A DNA stretch of 30,155 bases, taken from positions 1 through 30,155 of the forward strand of contig JAYFRC010000063.1 in the NCBI GenBank assembly GCA_034926415.1, in the 5' to 3' direction. Shown here piece by piece: positions 8,974 through 17,881 of the stretch (the stretch's first letter is position 1; each line of letters starts with the position of its first letter). The DNA comes from JAYFRC01 sp034926415 (GTDB lineage Bacteria; Bacillota; Clostridia; Oscillospirales; Oscillospiraceae). The notes beneath the pieces are model-generated. The model was not told where the DNA came from. It ran no database searches and worked only from the letters and a program-made list of their open reading frames with translations. The position numbers and the translations under genes were made by a program.

Positions 8974-9933
8974 ATGTTCGACGTCACTGCGCTTGGCGAG
9001 CTGTTGATAGATTTCGCGCTTGTCGGCACGGATGAAAACGGCTATCCTTCGATGAAAGCCGCGCCCGGCGGCGCGCCGTGTAATTTTCTCGCCGCGCTCG
9101 CGGAGTATGGCTGCAAGACCGCGTTCATCGGCGCCGTCGGCTGCGACGTGTTCGGTGACATGCTTGTGCACACGCTTAAGCAGCGTGGGATAGAAACGCG
9201 CGGCGTCGTACGGAGCGGCGATTCGTTCACAACTCTCGCTTTCGTCACTATCGGCAAAAACGGCGAGCGCGAATTCTCCTTTGCGAGAAAACCAGGCGCG
9301 GACACGCGTCTCAGTTTCTCGGATATAGATAAAACGCTTATAGACAACTCACGCGTTTTTTATTTTGGAACGCTGAGCCTGACCGACGAACCCGCTCGCG
9401 GCGCGACTGAAAAAGCCGTAGCTTACGCCAAAGCAGGAGGGAAAATAATAAGTTGCGACCCGAACCTGCGTCTTCCGCTCTGGAAAAGCAAAAATGCCGC
9501 GAAGGATGCTATGTTCTGGGCGCTTTCCCAGTCCGACGTCGTAAAAATAAGCGGCGACGAAGTTGAATTCCTTTTTGATTGTTCGCCGCATGAGGGCGCG
9601 GAAAAAGTGCTCACGCTCGGCGCGAAGCTGGTCTTCGTCACGCTTGGCGCGAACGGCTGCTTATTTTCGAACGGGAATGGCAGCGGCGAGATCAAAGCGC
9701 CGGGGGGCATACACGCCGTGGACACCACCGGTGCCGGGGATGTCTTCGGCGGCGCGGCTATGAGTCGGCTGCTTAGATCAGGCAGTCTGTCGAATGCGCT
9801 CAGCGTTTCGGATATGCGCGACATCGCGCGCTTTGCCTGCTGCGCCGCGAGCCTTTCGACGGAAAGCCGCGGCGGAATAAACAGCGTCGTCCCTGAAGAA
9901 AAAGTCCTCGGCGCAATAAAGCGCCTTTATTAA
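8974..9933 (+). CDS. PfkB-family carbohydrate kinase (fructokinase-like)
   Basis: Predicted ATP-dependent kinase of 319 residues in the PfkB/ribokinase superfamily. The N-terminal part has ALGELLIDF and PGGAPCNFLAALAEYG (substrate-side GG motif), and the C-terminal PfkB signature DTTGAGDVFGGAAMSRLL holds the catalytic base D256. The pattern most resembles ScrK-type fructokinases, but substrates in this family (fructose, ribose, nucleosides) cannot be fixed from motifs alone. The operon context of purine and pyrimidine genes raises the possibility of ribose or nucleoside phosphorylation for salvage; this is inference. A CGGAGGCG site precedes the ATG. It is 30 bases after guaA and 53 bases before carB. 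Confidence 0.88.
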   Translation: MFDVTALGELLIDFALVGTDENGYPSMKAAPGGAPCNFLAALAEYGCKTAFIGAVGCDVFGDMLVHTLKQRGIETRGVVRSGDSFTTLAFVTIGKNGEREFSFARKPGADTRLSFSDIDKTLIDNSRVFYFGTLSLTDEPARGATEKAVAYAKAGGKIISCDPNLRLPLWKSKNAAKDAMFWALSQSDVVKISGDEVEFLFDCSPHEGAEKVLTLGAKLVFVTLGANGCLFSNGNGSGEIKAPGGIHAVDTTGAGDVFGGAAMSRLLRSGSLSNALSVSDMRDIARFACCAASLSTESRGGINSVVPEEKVLGAIKRLY

Positions 9934-9986
9934 ATCGAAAACATCCGCCAGTTCGGTCATAAGAATACATTACGGAGGTATGCTCT

Positions 9987-12900
9987 ATGCCACTTAATCC
10001 GAAACTCAGGAAAGTCATGGTCATTGGTTCAGGCCCCATAGTCATCGGCCAGGCGGCCGAGTTCGACTATGCCGGAACGCAGGCCTGCCGCGCCCTCAAG
10101 GAAGAGGGCCTCGAGGTCGTGCTCGTCAACTCAAACCCCGCGACCATAATGACCGATAACGCCATGGCCGACCACATCTATATCGAGCCGCTGACTCTCG
10201 AGACGCTCAAGCGCGTCATAAAGCAGGAGCAGCCCGACAGCATACTCTCAACGCTCGGCGGCCAGACAGGATTGACTCTTTCGATGGAGCTGGCCAAGTG
10301 CGGCTTCCTTGAGGAAAACAACGTCACGCTTCTCGGCGCGAATCCCGAGACGATAGACAAAGCCGAGGATCGCCAGATGTTTAAGGACACGATGGAGGAA
10401 ATCGGCCAGCCGACGATACCGTCAAAGGTCGTCACCACGCTGCCCGACGCTCTCGCGTTCGCCGAAGAGATAGGCTATCCCGTCATCGTCCGTCCGGCGT
10501 TCACACTCGGCGGCACAGGCGGTGGCATATGCGACAGCCGCGAGGATCTCGAGCGCATCGGCGAAGCCGGTCTTCGCCTGTCGCCAATCACGCAGATACT
10601 TGTCGAGCGCTGCATATCCGGCTGGAAAGAAATTGAGTTCGAGGTCATGCGTGACAGCGCCGGAAACGTCATCACCGTCTGCTCCATGGAAAACTTCGAC
10701 CCCGTCGGCATACACACCGGCGACTCGATCGTCATCGCTCCCACAGTGACGTTGGCTGACAAGGAGTATCAGATGCTCCGCTCCGCCGCGCTTAATATAA
10801 TCACCGCTATGGGCATAGAGGGCGGCTGCAACTGCCAGTTCGCACTCAAGTCCGACAGCTTCGAGTACGCAGTCATCGAGGTCAACCCCAGGGTCTCGCG
10901 CTCGTCGGCTCTCGCATCCAAGGCGACCGGCTACCCCATCGCCCGCGTCGCCGCGAAGATAGCCATCGGCTACACGCTCGACGAGATACCCAACGCCGTC
11001 ACCGGCAAGACCTACGCCTGCTTTGAGCCGACGCTCGACTACGTCGTCGTCAAGCTTCCGAAGTGGCCGTTCGATAAATTTGTTTACGCGCGGCGCACAC
11101 TCGGCACGCAGATGAAGGCCACCGGCGAGGTCATGGCAATAGGCCAGAGCTTCGAGCAGGGCATAATGAAAGCCGTGCGCGGCGCGGCCATAGGGCTCGA
11201 CTGCCTGCGCCAGAAAAAACAGGAGCAGCGTTCCGACGACGATCTGGCGGCACAGCTTCACCAGCAGGACGACGAGCGTCTGTTCGTGATCTTTGAAGCT
11301 CTGCGCCGCGGCGTGAAATGCGAGACCATACACGATATCACGATGATAGATATGTGGTTCCTCAAAAAGCTGGAGCACCTTGTCTGCATCGAAAAGCGCC
11401 TTGAGACGGAGAAACCGTCGAAGGAGCTGTATCTTTACGCAAAGAAATTCGGCTATCCCGACAAGGTGATAGAGCGTATCTCCGGAAAGCCTCTTCCCTG
11501 CCATATTCCCGCCGTTTTCAAGATGGTCGACACCTGCGGCGCCGAGTTTAACGCCGAGACCCCGTATTTTTACAGCACTTACGACGAGGAAAACGAGGCA
11601 GCCGAATTCATCGCCGAGAAAAAGGATGACCGCAAGACCATTATCGTTTTCGGCTCCGGCCCTATACGCATCGGCCAGGGCATAGAATTCGACTACGCCT
11701 CGGTTCACTGCGTGTGGTCGCTGCGCGCGCTCGGTTATCAGGTCGTAATCGTCAACAACAACCCCGAGACCGTCTCCACCGATTTCAACACCGCCGACCG
11801 CCTGTATTTTGAGCCTCTTACGCCAGAGGACGTTATGAACGTCGTCGAGACCGAAAAGCCCTACGGCGTTGTCGTCGCCTTCGGCGGACAGACTGCGATA
11901 AACCTTACAAAATTCCTCGAGGGGCAGGGTGTCAAAATACTCGGCACCTCGGCTGATTCCATAGACGCGGCAGAGGATCGCGAGCGCTTCGACAACCTGC
12001 TTGAGACGCTGCACATCGAGCGTCCCGCCGGTCACACCGTGATGACCTGCGACGAGGCGCTGAAGGCCGCGAATTCGCTGGGCTATCCGGTGCTTATGCG
12101 TCCGTCCTACGTCCTCGGCGGACAAAATATGATAATCGCCTTCAACGACGACGACATCCGCGAGTACATGGTGATAATTCTCGCGCACAACATTGAAAAC
12201 CCCATACTTATAGACAAATACCTTATGGGCACGGAACTCGAGGTCGACGCCATCTGCGACGGAGAGGATATACTTATCCCCGGCATCATGGAGCATATAG
12301 AGCGCGCGGGCATTCATTCCGGCGACTCGATAGCGGTCTATCCCGCGTGGAATATAGACGGCCGCAACACCGACGACCTAATCGCCTATACGAAAAATCT
12401 GGCGCTCGGGCTCAACACCCGCGGCCTCGTCAATATCCAGTACGTCATCTACGAGCACAGGATATACGTTATCGAGGTCAACCCCCGCGCTTCGCGCACC
12501 ATACCATACATCAGCAAGGTATCCGGCGTGCCGATGGTAGACCTCGCTACGCGCACCATGCTCGGCGAGCGCTTGCGCGACCTCGGCTACGGCACCGGGC
12601 TCTACCGCACGCCGCCCTACGTCGCATGCAAGGTTCCCGTGTTTTCGTTTGAAAAGCTGACCAACGTCGACGTCGCCCTAGGCCCAGAGATGAAGTCCAC
12701 AGGCGAAGTCCTCGGAATCGGCAAAAACCTCGCCGAGGCGCTGTTCAAGGGGCTCGTCGCCGCGGGCTACGAGATGAACCGCGAGGGCGGCCTGCTCGTC
12801 ACCGTCCGCGACAGCGACAAGCACGAGATAGTGGACATCGTCCGCAGATATTACGAGCTCGGATTCACGCTTTATGCGACCGAGGGCACCGCGAAGGCTC

Positions 12901-14030
12901 TTGAGGCCGTCGGCCTGCCCGTTACGCACGTCAGCAAGGTCTCGGACGGAAAGTCCAACAGCACCCTCGAGGTCATGGAATCGGGAAAGATAAGCTACGT
13001 CATCTCCACTGATTCCAAGGGACGCCTGCCCCAGCTCGACAGCGTGCAGATGCGCCGCAAGGCCGTGGAGCTAGGCATACCGTGCCTGACCGCGCTGGAC
13101 ACCGCGAACGCTCTCGCCGGCTCGCTACTGTCGCGCTACACGCAGAACTCGACGGAGCTCGTCGACCTCAACCACATGAGAAAAACGCCCATGAAGCTGC
13201 ACTTCACAAAGATGGAGGGCACGGGCAACGACTATATCTACTTCGACTGCATGGAAAGCACTTTGACTTCTCCCGAATCGGTCAGCGTCATTCTTTCCGA
13301 CCGCCGCTTCTCCATAGGCGGAGACGGCATAATACTTATCCTCCCCTCCACCAAGGCCGACGCGCGGATGCAGATGTTCAACCGCGACGGAAGCGAGGGC
13401 CGGATGTGCGGCAACGGAATACGCTGCGTCGCGAAATATCTCTACGAGCACAATATCGTCCACAAGAACAGAATGAATATCGAGACCGCCAGCGGCATAC
13501 GCGAGCTGCACATCTATGAGCAGAACGGCAAGGTCAGCTCCGTGACCGTCAATATGGGTCCCGCGATACTCGACCCGAAGAAGATACCAGTCGCGCTGGA
13601 CGGAAGCAGCGTCGTCGGAAAAAATGTCTTTATCGGGAAAAGGGAATACGCGATTACCTGCGTCTCCGTGGGCAACCCCCACTGCGTCGTGTTTATGGAT
13701 AACGTAGACATCCTCGACATCGAGAAGGTCGGCCCTGAATTTGAGACGAACAGCCTGTTCCCTGAGCACGTCAACACCGAATTCATCCAGGTCATTAACC
13801 GCACAACGCTGAAAATGCGCGTCTGGGAACGCGGCAGCGGCGAGACCTTCGCCTGCGGTACGGGAGCGTGTGCGGCAGTGGTAGCGGCTGCGTTGAACGG
13901 CTACTGCCCGAAAAACCGCGACGTAAATGTCCTTCTCAAGGGCGGCATCGTGACCATCAAATACACCGACGAGGCCGTGTACCTCACCGGCGACGCGAAA
14001 CTTGTCTTTGAAGGCGACGTGGAACTGTAA
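9987..14030 (+). CDS. carB-dapF: Fused carbamoyl-phosphate synthase large subunit and diaminopimelate epimerase (CarB-DapF)
   Basis: A single 1347-residue frame. Residues 1 to about 1060 are a full CarB: two ATP-grasp halves, each starting with a GSGPI(V/R)IGQ motif (near 12 and near 555), and a C-terminal MGS-like allosteric domain (about 930-1050, LLVTVRDSDKHEIVDIV). It would make carbamoyl phosphate from bicarbonate, ammonia and ATP. Residues 1069-1347 (279 aa) form a complete DapF, which interconverts LL- and meso-diaminopimelate. Both catalytic cysteines are present, in RMCGNGIRC (C73 of the DapF part, residue 1141) and ETFACGTGACA (residue 1290). The junction near LNHMRKTPMKLHF has no stop codon. 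ATGs at 13176 and 13191 lack a well-placed ribosome binding site, so separate DapF translation looks unlikely but is not excluded. An ACGGAGGT site precedes the CarB start. Confidence 0.95.
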   Translation: MPLNPKLRKVMVIGSGPIVIGQAAEFDYAGTQACRALKEEGLEVVLVNSNPATIMTDNAMADHIYIEPLTLETLKRVIKQEQPDSILSTLGGQTGLTLSMELAKCGFLEENNVTLLGANPETIDKAEDRQMFKDTMEEIGQPTIPSKVVTTLPDALAFAEEIGYPVIVRPAFTLGGTGGGICDSREDLERIGEAGLRLSPITQILVERCISGWKEIEFEVMRDSAGNVITVCSMENFDPVGIHTGDSIVIAPTVTLADKEYQMLRSAALNIITAMGIEGGCNCQFALKSDSFEYAVIEVNPRVSRSSALASKATGYPIARVAAKIAIGYTLDEIPNAVTGKTYACFEPTLDYVVVKLPKWPFDKFVYARRTLGTQMKATGEVMAIGQSFEQGIMKAVRGAAIGLDCLRQKKQEQRSDDDLAAQLHQQDDERLFVIFEALRRGVKCETIHDITMIDMWFLKKLEHLVCIEKRLETEKPSKELYLYAKKFGYPDKVIERISGKPLPCHIPAVFKMVDTCGAEFNAETPYFYSTYDEENEAAEFIAEKKDDRKTIIVFGSGPIRIGQGIEFDYASVHCVWSLRALGYQVVIVNNNPETVSTDFNTADRLYFEPLTPEDVMNVVETEKPYGVVVAFGGQTAINLTKFLEGQGVKILGTSADSIDAAEDRERFDNLLETLHIERPAGHTVMTCDEALKAANSLGYPVLMRPSYVLGGQNMIIAFNDDDIREYMVIILAHNIENPILIDKYLMGTELEVDAICDGEDILIPGIMEHIERAGIHSGDSIAVYPAWNIDGRNTDDLIAYTKNLALGLNTRGLVNIQYVIYEHRIYVIEVNPRASRTIPYISKVSGVPMVDLATRTMLGERLRDLGYGTGLYRTPPYVACKVPVFSFEKLTNVDVALGPEMKSTGEVLGIGKNLAEALFKGLVAAGYEMNREGGLLVTVRDSDKHEIVDIVRRYYELGFTLYATEGTAKALEAVGLPVTHVSKVSDGKSNSTLEVMESGKISYVISTDSKGRLPQLDSVQMRRKAVELGIPCLTALDTANALAGSLLSRYTQNSTELVDLNHMRKTPMKLHFTKMEGTGNDYIYFDCMESTLTSPESVSVILSDRRFSIGGDGIILILPSTKADARMQMFNRDGSEGRMCGNGIRCVAKYLYEHNIVHKNRMNIETASGIRELHIYEQNGKVSSVTVNMGPAILDPKKIPVALDGSSVVGKNVFIGKREYAITCVSVGNPHCVVFMDNVDILDIEKVGPEFETNSLFPEHVNTEFIQVINRTTLKMRVWERGSGETFACGTGACAAVVAAALNGYCPKNRDVNVLLKGGIVTIKYTDEAVYLTGDAKLVFEGDVEL

Positions 14031-14038
14031 ATATCTGC

Positions 14039-14081
14039 GGCAGTTGGGCCGCCGCTAAACGCGGCGGCCTCTGCCTTTTTT
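14039..14081 (+). terminator. Rho-independent terminator after carB-dapF
   Basis: GGCCGCCGC (14047-14055) pairs with GCGGCGGCC (14061-14069) around TAAAC. An outer GGCAG/CTGCC pair (14039-14043 with 14071-14075) extends the stem, and six T follow. It begins 8 bases after the stop codon and closes the purF operon. Confidence 0.9.
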
Positions 14082-14221
14082 AGTTGCGGGCAGGTCGTCG
14101 TCTGTTCCGCTTTTCACAGCTTATGGGCTCCGCTTCATCCGCATATGCCTTAATTTGCGTCTTTACCTGTGAACTTTCTGTTAAAACCCGTGCAACGCCC
14201 TGCTTTCGCGCGCTTTTTCTT

Positions 14222-14250
14222 TTGCATATGGTATCTTTGTATGATATAAT
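14222..14250 (+). promoter_or_regulatory. Promoter of secA
   Basis: TATAAT at 14245-14250 has an extended -10 TG (14242-14243) and a moderate -35 TTGCAT (14222-14227) at 17-base spacing. It lies about 60 bases upstream of the secA ATG. The remainder of the interval after the carB-dapF terminator (14082-14221) shows nothing I recognise. Confidence 0.65.
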
Positions 14251-14263
14251 TTATTTGTTATAC

Positions 14264-14283
14264 AATCGGATTTAATCGGATTT
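14264..14283 (+). repeat. 10-bp tandem direct repeat in the secA leader
   Basis: AATCGGATTT occurs twice back to back (14264-14273 and 14274-14283) just after the expected transcription start and before the GAAAGGA ribosome binding site. It may be chance or a binding site. Confidence 0.5.
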
Positions 14284-14311
14284 TATCCCACCTGAAAGGA
14301 CGATTTTAACT

Positions 14312-17053
14312 ATGGGATTCATGGATAAAGTATTCGGCACTTACAGTGAGCGCGAGCTCAAGGACATATACCCCACCGCGGACAAGGTCATGGCGCTCGA
14401 GGACAAGTATAAAAGCTTGTCCGATGCCGAGCTCAAGGCGAAAACTCCCGAGCTTAAAGAACGCCTAAAGGGCGGAGAAAGCCTTGACGACATACTTCCG
14501 GATGCGTTCGCTACTGTGCGCGAGGCGTCGGAACGCGTGCTCGGCATGCGCCCCTACCGCGTTCAGGTCATCGGCGGCATCGTCCTCCATCAGGGGCGCA
14601 TTGCCGAGATGAAGACCGGCGAAGGCAAAACCCTTGTCGCAACGCTGCCCGCCTACCTCAACGCGCTCGCGGGCGAGGGCGTTCACATCGTCACCGTCAA
14701 CGATTACCTTGCAAAGCGCGACAGCGAGTGGATGGGAAAGGTCCATCGCTTTCTCGGTCTTTCCGTCGGCCTCATAGTCCACGATATGGACAAGGCCGCG
14801 CGGCAGGCAGCCTATGCGGCTGACATTACCTACGGCACGAACAACGAGATGGGCTTTGATTACCTGCGCGACAACATGGCCATCTATTCTCAGGAGCTCG
14901 TCCAGCGCGGACACTCCTTCGCAATCGTCGACGAGGTCGACTCCATTCTTATCGACGAGGCGCGCACCCCGCTGATAATCTCCGGCATGAGCGACAAGTC
15001 AACCGCGATGTATGAGGCGGCCGACCAGTTTGCCTCCCGCCTTAAAAAGATGGTCGTTTCGTCCGTAGATACTAAGGAAGAAGAGTCAGAGGATATCGAC
15101 GCCGATTACGTTGTCGACGAAAAATCCAAGACGGTCACGCTGACTCTGCGCGGCATAGCAAAGGCCGAGCAGTATTTCCATGTGGACAACCTTTCCGACG
15201 CCGAAAACAGCGAGCTTTCCCACCACATCAATCAAGCCATACGCGCGCACGGCATAATGAAGAGAGACATCGACTACGTCGTCAAGGACGGCGAGGTCAT
15301 TATTGTCGACGAGTTTACCGGCCGTCTTATGTTCGGCCGGCGCTACAACGACGGCCTGCATCAGGCGATAGAGGCCAAGGAACACGTCGAGGTCGCGCAC
15401 GAATCCAAGACGCTTGCTTCAATAACCTTCCAGAACTATTTCCGTCTTTACAAAAAGCTCTCCGGCATGACCGGCACCGCGCTGACGGAGCGTGAGGAAT
15501 TTGAATCCATATATCGTCTCGACATTATTGAGATACCTACCAACAAGCCCATCGTTCGTATCGACCATCCCGACGTCGTCTACAAGACGGAGGCCGGAAA
15601 ATACCGCGCCGTCGTCAATCTGGCGAAGGCGTGCCACGAAAAGGGACAGCCCGTGCTCATCGGTACCGTATCGATTGAAAAGAACGAACTGCTGTCCGAG
15701 ATGCTCAAAAAAGAGGGCATCAAGCATAATGTGCTGAATGCTAAGAACCATGAGAAGGAAGCCGAGATAATCGCCCAGGCCGGCAAGCTCGGCACCGTGA
15801 CCGTCGCGACCAACATGGCCGGACGCGGAACCGATATAATGCTCGGAGGCAACGCGGAATATCTTGCCAAAAGCGACCTTCGCAAGGCCGGCTACGACGA
15901 GGATATTATCAACGAAGCCACGGGCTACGCCGATACCGACAACGAGGACGTGCTCAAAGCGAGAAGCATGTTCGCAGAGTCGAATGAAAAATACCGCTCC
16001 GAGATCGCCATAGAGGCTAAAAAGGTCAAGGAGGCGGGCGGCCTCTTTATCATCGGCACCGAGCGTCACGATTCCCGTCGTATAGACAATCAGCTTCGAG
16101 GCCGTTCCGGCCGTCAGGGCGACCCCGGCGAGACGCAGTTCTTCGTCGCCATGGAGGACGATCTTATGCGTCTGTTCGGCTCCGATCGCGTGATGAACAT
16201 GATGGACAACATGGGCGTCGACGAGGACACCCCCATCGACGCGAAGATACTTTCAAACGCCATCGAGTCCGCTCAGAAGAAGGTCGAGTCCAGGAACTTC
16301 CAGGTCAGAAAGGATGTCCTCGAATTCGACGACGTCATGAACAAGCAGCGCGAGCTCATATACGACCAGCGCCGCGAGGTGCTTGACGGCAAAGACATGA
16401 AGTCCAACATCAACACCATGATGCACAGCGTCATCGAGGCCGAAGTTCACACCGTCTGCTCGAACCGCGATTATATGGATCGCGAGGGGCTGGAAGCAAT
16501 GATAAAGTCCTTTAATTCCGTCGTTCCCGTCAAGGTCAACATCGAGGTGACCGACCAGGAGCTTGAGGACATGGAGGAAAAGCAGTTCGCCGACATATTC
16601 GGCGAGGCCGCCGACAAGGCCTACGCCGCGCGCGAGGAAGAGCTAACCTCTCCCGTCATGCGCGAGGTGGAGCGCGTCGTGATGCTCCGCGTCGTCGACG
16701 AGTACTGGATGGATCACATCGACGCCATGGACGAGCTCCGCAAGGGCATAAATCTTCGCGCCTACGCCAATACAAAGCCTATCGACGCCTACAAGCAGGA
16801 AGGCTTCGATATGTTCGAGAATATGATAGCCGCCATACAGACGGATACAGTCCGCCGCATCTTCACCGTCCGCATACGCCAGAACGAGGAAGTCAAGCGC
16901 GAGCGCGTCGCACGTGAAAGCGGCGACAACGTTGGCGGTGACGACAGCGTCAAGAAAGAGCCGCGCAAGGTCAAGAAAGTCGGCCGCAACGATCCCTGCC
17001 CCTGCGGAAGCGGACTGAAATACAAGAAGTGCTGCGGCAGAAACGAGAAATGA
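14312..17053 (+). CDS. secA: Preprotein translocase ATPase SecA
   Basis: Predicted motor ATPase that drives unfolded preproteins through SecYEG; cytoplasmic and membrane-peripheral; 913 residues. The Walker A motif MKTGEGKT is at 100-107. DEVDSILIDEARTPL supplies the DEAD-type Walker B, and NMAGRGTDIMLGGN and DNQLRGRSGRQGDPG are in the second nucleotide-binding domain. The very C-terminus has the SEC-C zinc knuckle CPCGSGLKYKKCC (C896, C898, C907, C908), the type that binds SecB and/or ribosomes in other bacteria. Its own promoter lies upstream. The stop overlaps the pgeF start as ATGA, so pgeF is likely translationally coupled. Confidence 0.97.
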   Translation: MGFMDKVFGTYSERELKDIYPTADKVMALEDKYKSLSDAELKAKTPELKERLKGGESLDDILPDAFATVREASERVLGMRPYRVQVIGGIVLHQGRIAEMKTGEGKTLVATLPAYLNALAGEGVHIVTVNDYLAKRDSEWMGKVHRFLGLSVGLIVHDMDKAARQAAYAADITYGTNNEMGFDYLRDNMAIYSQELVQRGHSFAIVDEVDSILIDEARTPLIISGMSDKSTAMYEAADQFASRLKKMVVSSVDTKEEESEDIDADYVVDEKSKTVTLTLRGIAKAEQYFHVDNLSDAENSELSHHINQAIRAHGIMKRDIDYVVKDGEVIIVDEFTGRLMFGRRYNDGLHQAIEAKEHVEVAHESKTLASITFQNYFRLYKKLSGMTGTALTEREEFESIYRLDIIEIPTNKPIVRIDHPDVVYKTEAGKYRAVVNLAKACHEKGQPVLIGTVSIEKNELLSEMLKKEGIKHNVLNAKNHEKEAEIIAQAGKLGTVTVATNMAGRGTDIMLGGNAEYLAKSDLRKAGYDEDIINEATGYADTDNEDVLKARSMFAESNEKYRSEIAIEAKKVKEAGGLFIIGTERHDSRRIDNQLRGRSGRQGDPGETQFFVAMEDDLMRLFGSDRVMNMMDNMGVDEDTPIDAKILSNAIESAQKKVESRNFQVRKDVLEFDDVMNKQRELIYDQRREVLDGKDMKSNINTMMHSVIEAEVHTVCSNRDYMDREGLEAMIKSFNSVVPVKVNIEVTDQELEDMEEKQFADIFGEAADKAYAAREEELTSPVMREVERVVMLRVVDEYWMDHIDAMDELRKGINLRAYANTKPIDAYKQEGFDMFENMIAAIQTDTVRRIFTVRIRQNEEVKRERVARESGDNVGGDDSVKKEPRKVKKVGRNDPCPCGSGLKYKKCCGRNEK

Positions 17054-17856
17054 TGTTCACGACTCATGCGGACGGCGGCCTTATCTACATTACCGCCGAT
17101 TCGCTCTCGCGTCCCGGCCTTGCCCATGCGTTTACAACGCGCGCCGGCGGGGTGAGCCGCGGCATCTGGTCGTCGCTCAATCTCGGCGTGCACCGCGGCG
17201 ACGATTACGGCTCCGTCCTTGAAAACTACCGGATAATCTGTTCCGCCATAGACGTGGACGAAAAACGCACCGTGTTTTCAAAGCAGGTCCACCGCGACGA
17301 CGTGAAAGCTGTCTCGGAAGCCGACGCAGGGTACGGCCTTTTCCGCGAGACGGATTACGAAGCCGACGCCCTTGTCACCGACATTCCGGGGATGACGCTC
17401 GTCGTATTCTCCGCCGACTGTATCCCCGTGCTTTTGTTCGACCCCGTCCGCCGTTGCATAGGAGCGGCGCACGCGGGCTGGCGCGGCACAGCGCTCGGCA
17501 CGGCGGTCAGGGCCTCCGAAAAGATGTGCTCGCTCTACGGCTCAAGGCCGGAAGATATCGTCGCCGCCGTGGGCCCCGGCATCGGCAAATGCTGCTACGA
17601 GACCGACGGTGACGTACCGGAAGCTCTTATAAAAGCCCACGGTGTTGACGCCGAACCGTTTATCGAAAAGCGTGAGGGCGGAAAGTGGCACGTCGACCTG
17701 AAGGGCGTGAATGCGCAGATACTCCGCTCCTTCGGTCTTACGGATATTTCCGTCTGCGACCGCTGCACGCGCTGCGAAAACGATCTTTTCTGGTCTCACC
17801 GCGTCGCCGGAACCGCGCGCGGAAGTCAGGCCGCCATGATATGCCTCAAGCCCTGA
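17050..17856 (+). CDS. pgeF: Peptidoglycan editing factor PgeF / YfiH (polyphenol oxidase, laccase-like)
   Basis: Predicted YfiH/DUF152-family protein of 268 residues. Motifs FTTRAGGVS, KQVHRDDV, SADCIPVLLFD and AAHAGWRGTALG supply the Cys and His residues that bind the active-site metal, and HRVAGTARGSQAAM near the end is typical. In E. coli PgeF is reported to remove wrongly incorporated amino acids from muropeptide precursors; older annotation calls it polyphenol oxidase. I choose the ATG at 17050 because it forms ATGA with the secA stop and gives the usual N-terminus. An in-frame ATG at 17029, inside secA, is possible but would add only seven residues. The next gene follows after 25 bases. 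Confidence 0.88.
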   Translation: MMFTTHADGGLIYITADSLSRPGLAHAFTTRAGGVSRGIWSSLNLGVHRGDDYGSVLENYRIICSAIDVDEKRTVFSKQVHRDDVKAVSEADAGYGLFRETDYEADALVTDIPGMTLVVFSADCIPVLLFDPVRRCIGAAHAGWRGTALGTAVRASEKMCSLYGSRPEDIVAAVGPGIGKCCYETDGDVPEALIKAHGVDAEPFIEKREGGKWHVDLKGVNAQILRSFGLTDISVCDRCTRCENDLFWSHRVAGTARGSQAAMICLKP

Positions 17857-17881
17857 AACGGGCGATGCGAAGGAGTCTCGG

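Noticed and set aside
10422..12317. A 631-codon open frame on the minus strand inside carB.
   Set aside because: It lies fully antisense to CarB, whose motifs are unambiguous. Long antisense frames are common in GC-rich genes with strong codon bias, and its translation shows no recognisable motif.
14084..14275. A 63-codon frame between carB-dapF and secA.
   Set aside because: It has no ribosome binding site or recognisable motif, lies across the secA promoter, and starts right after a terminator.
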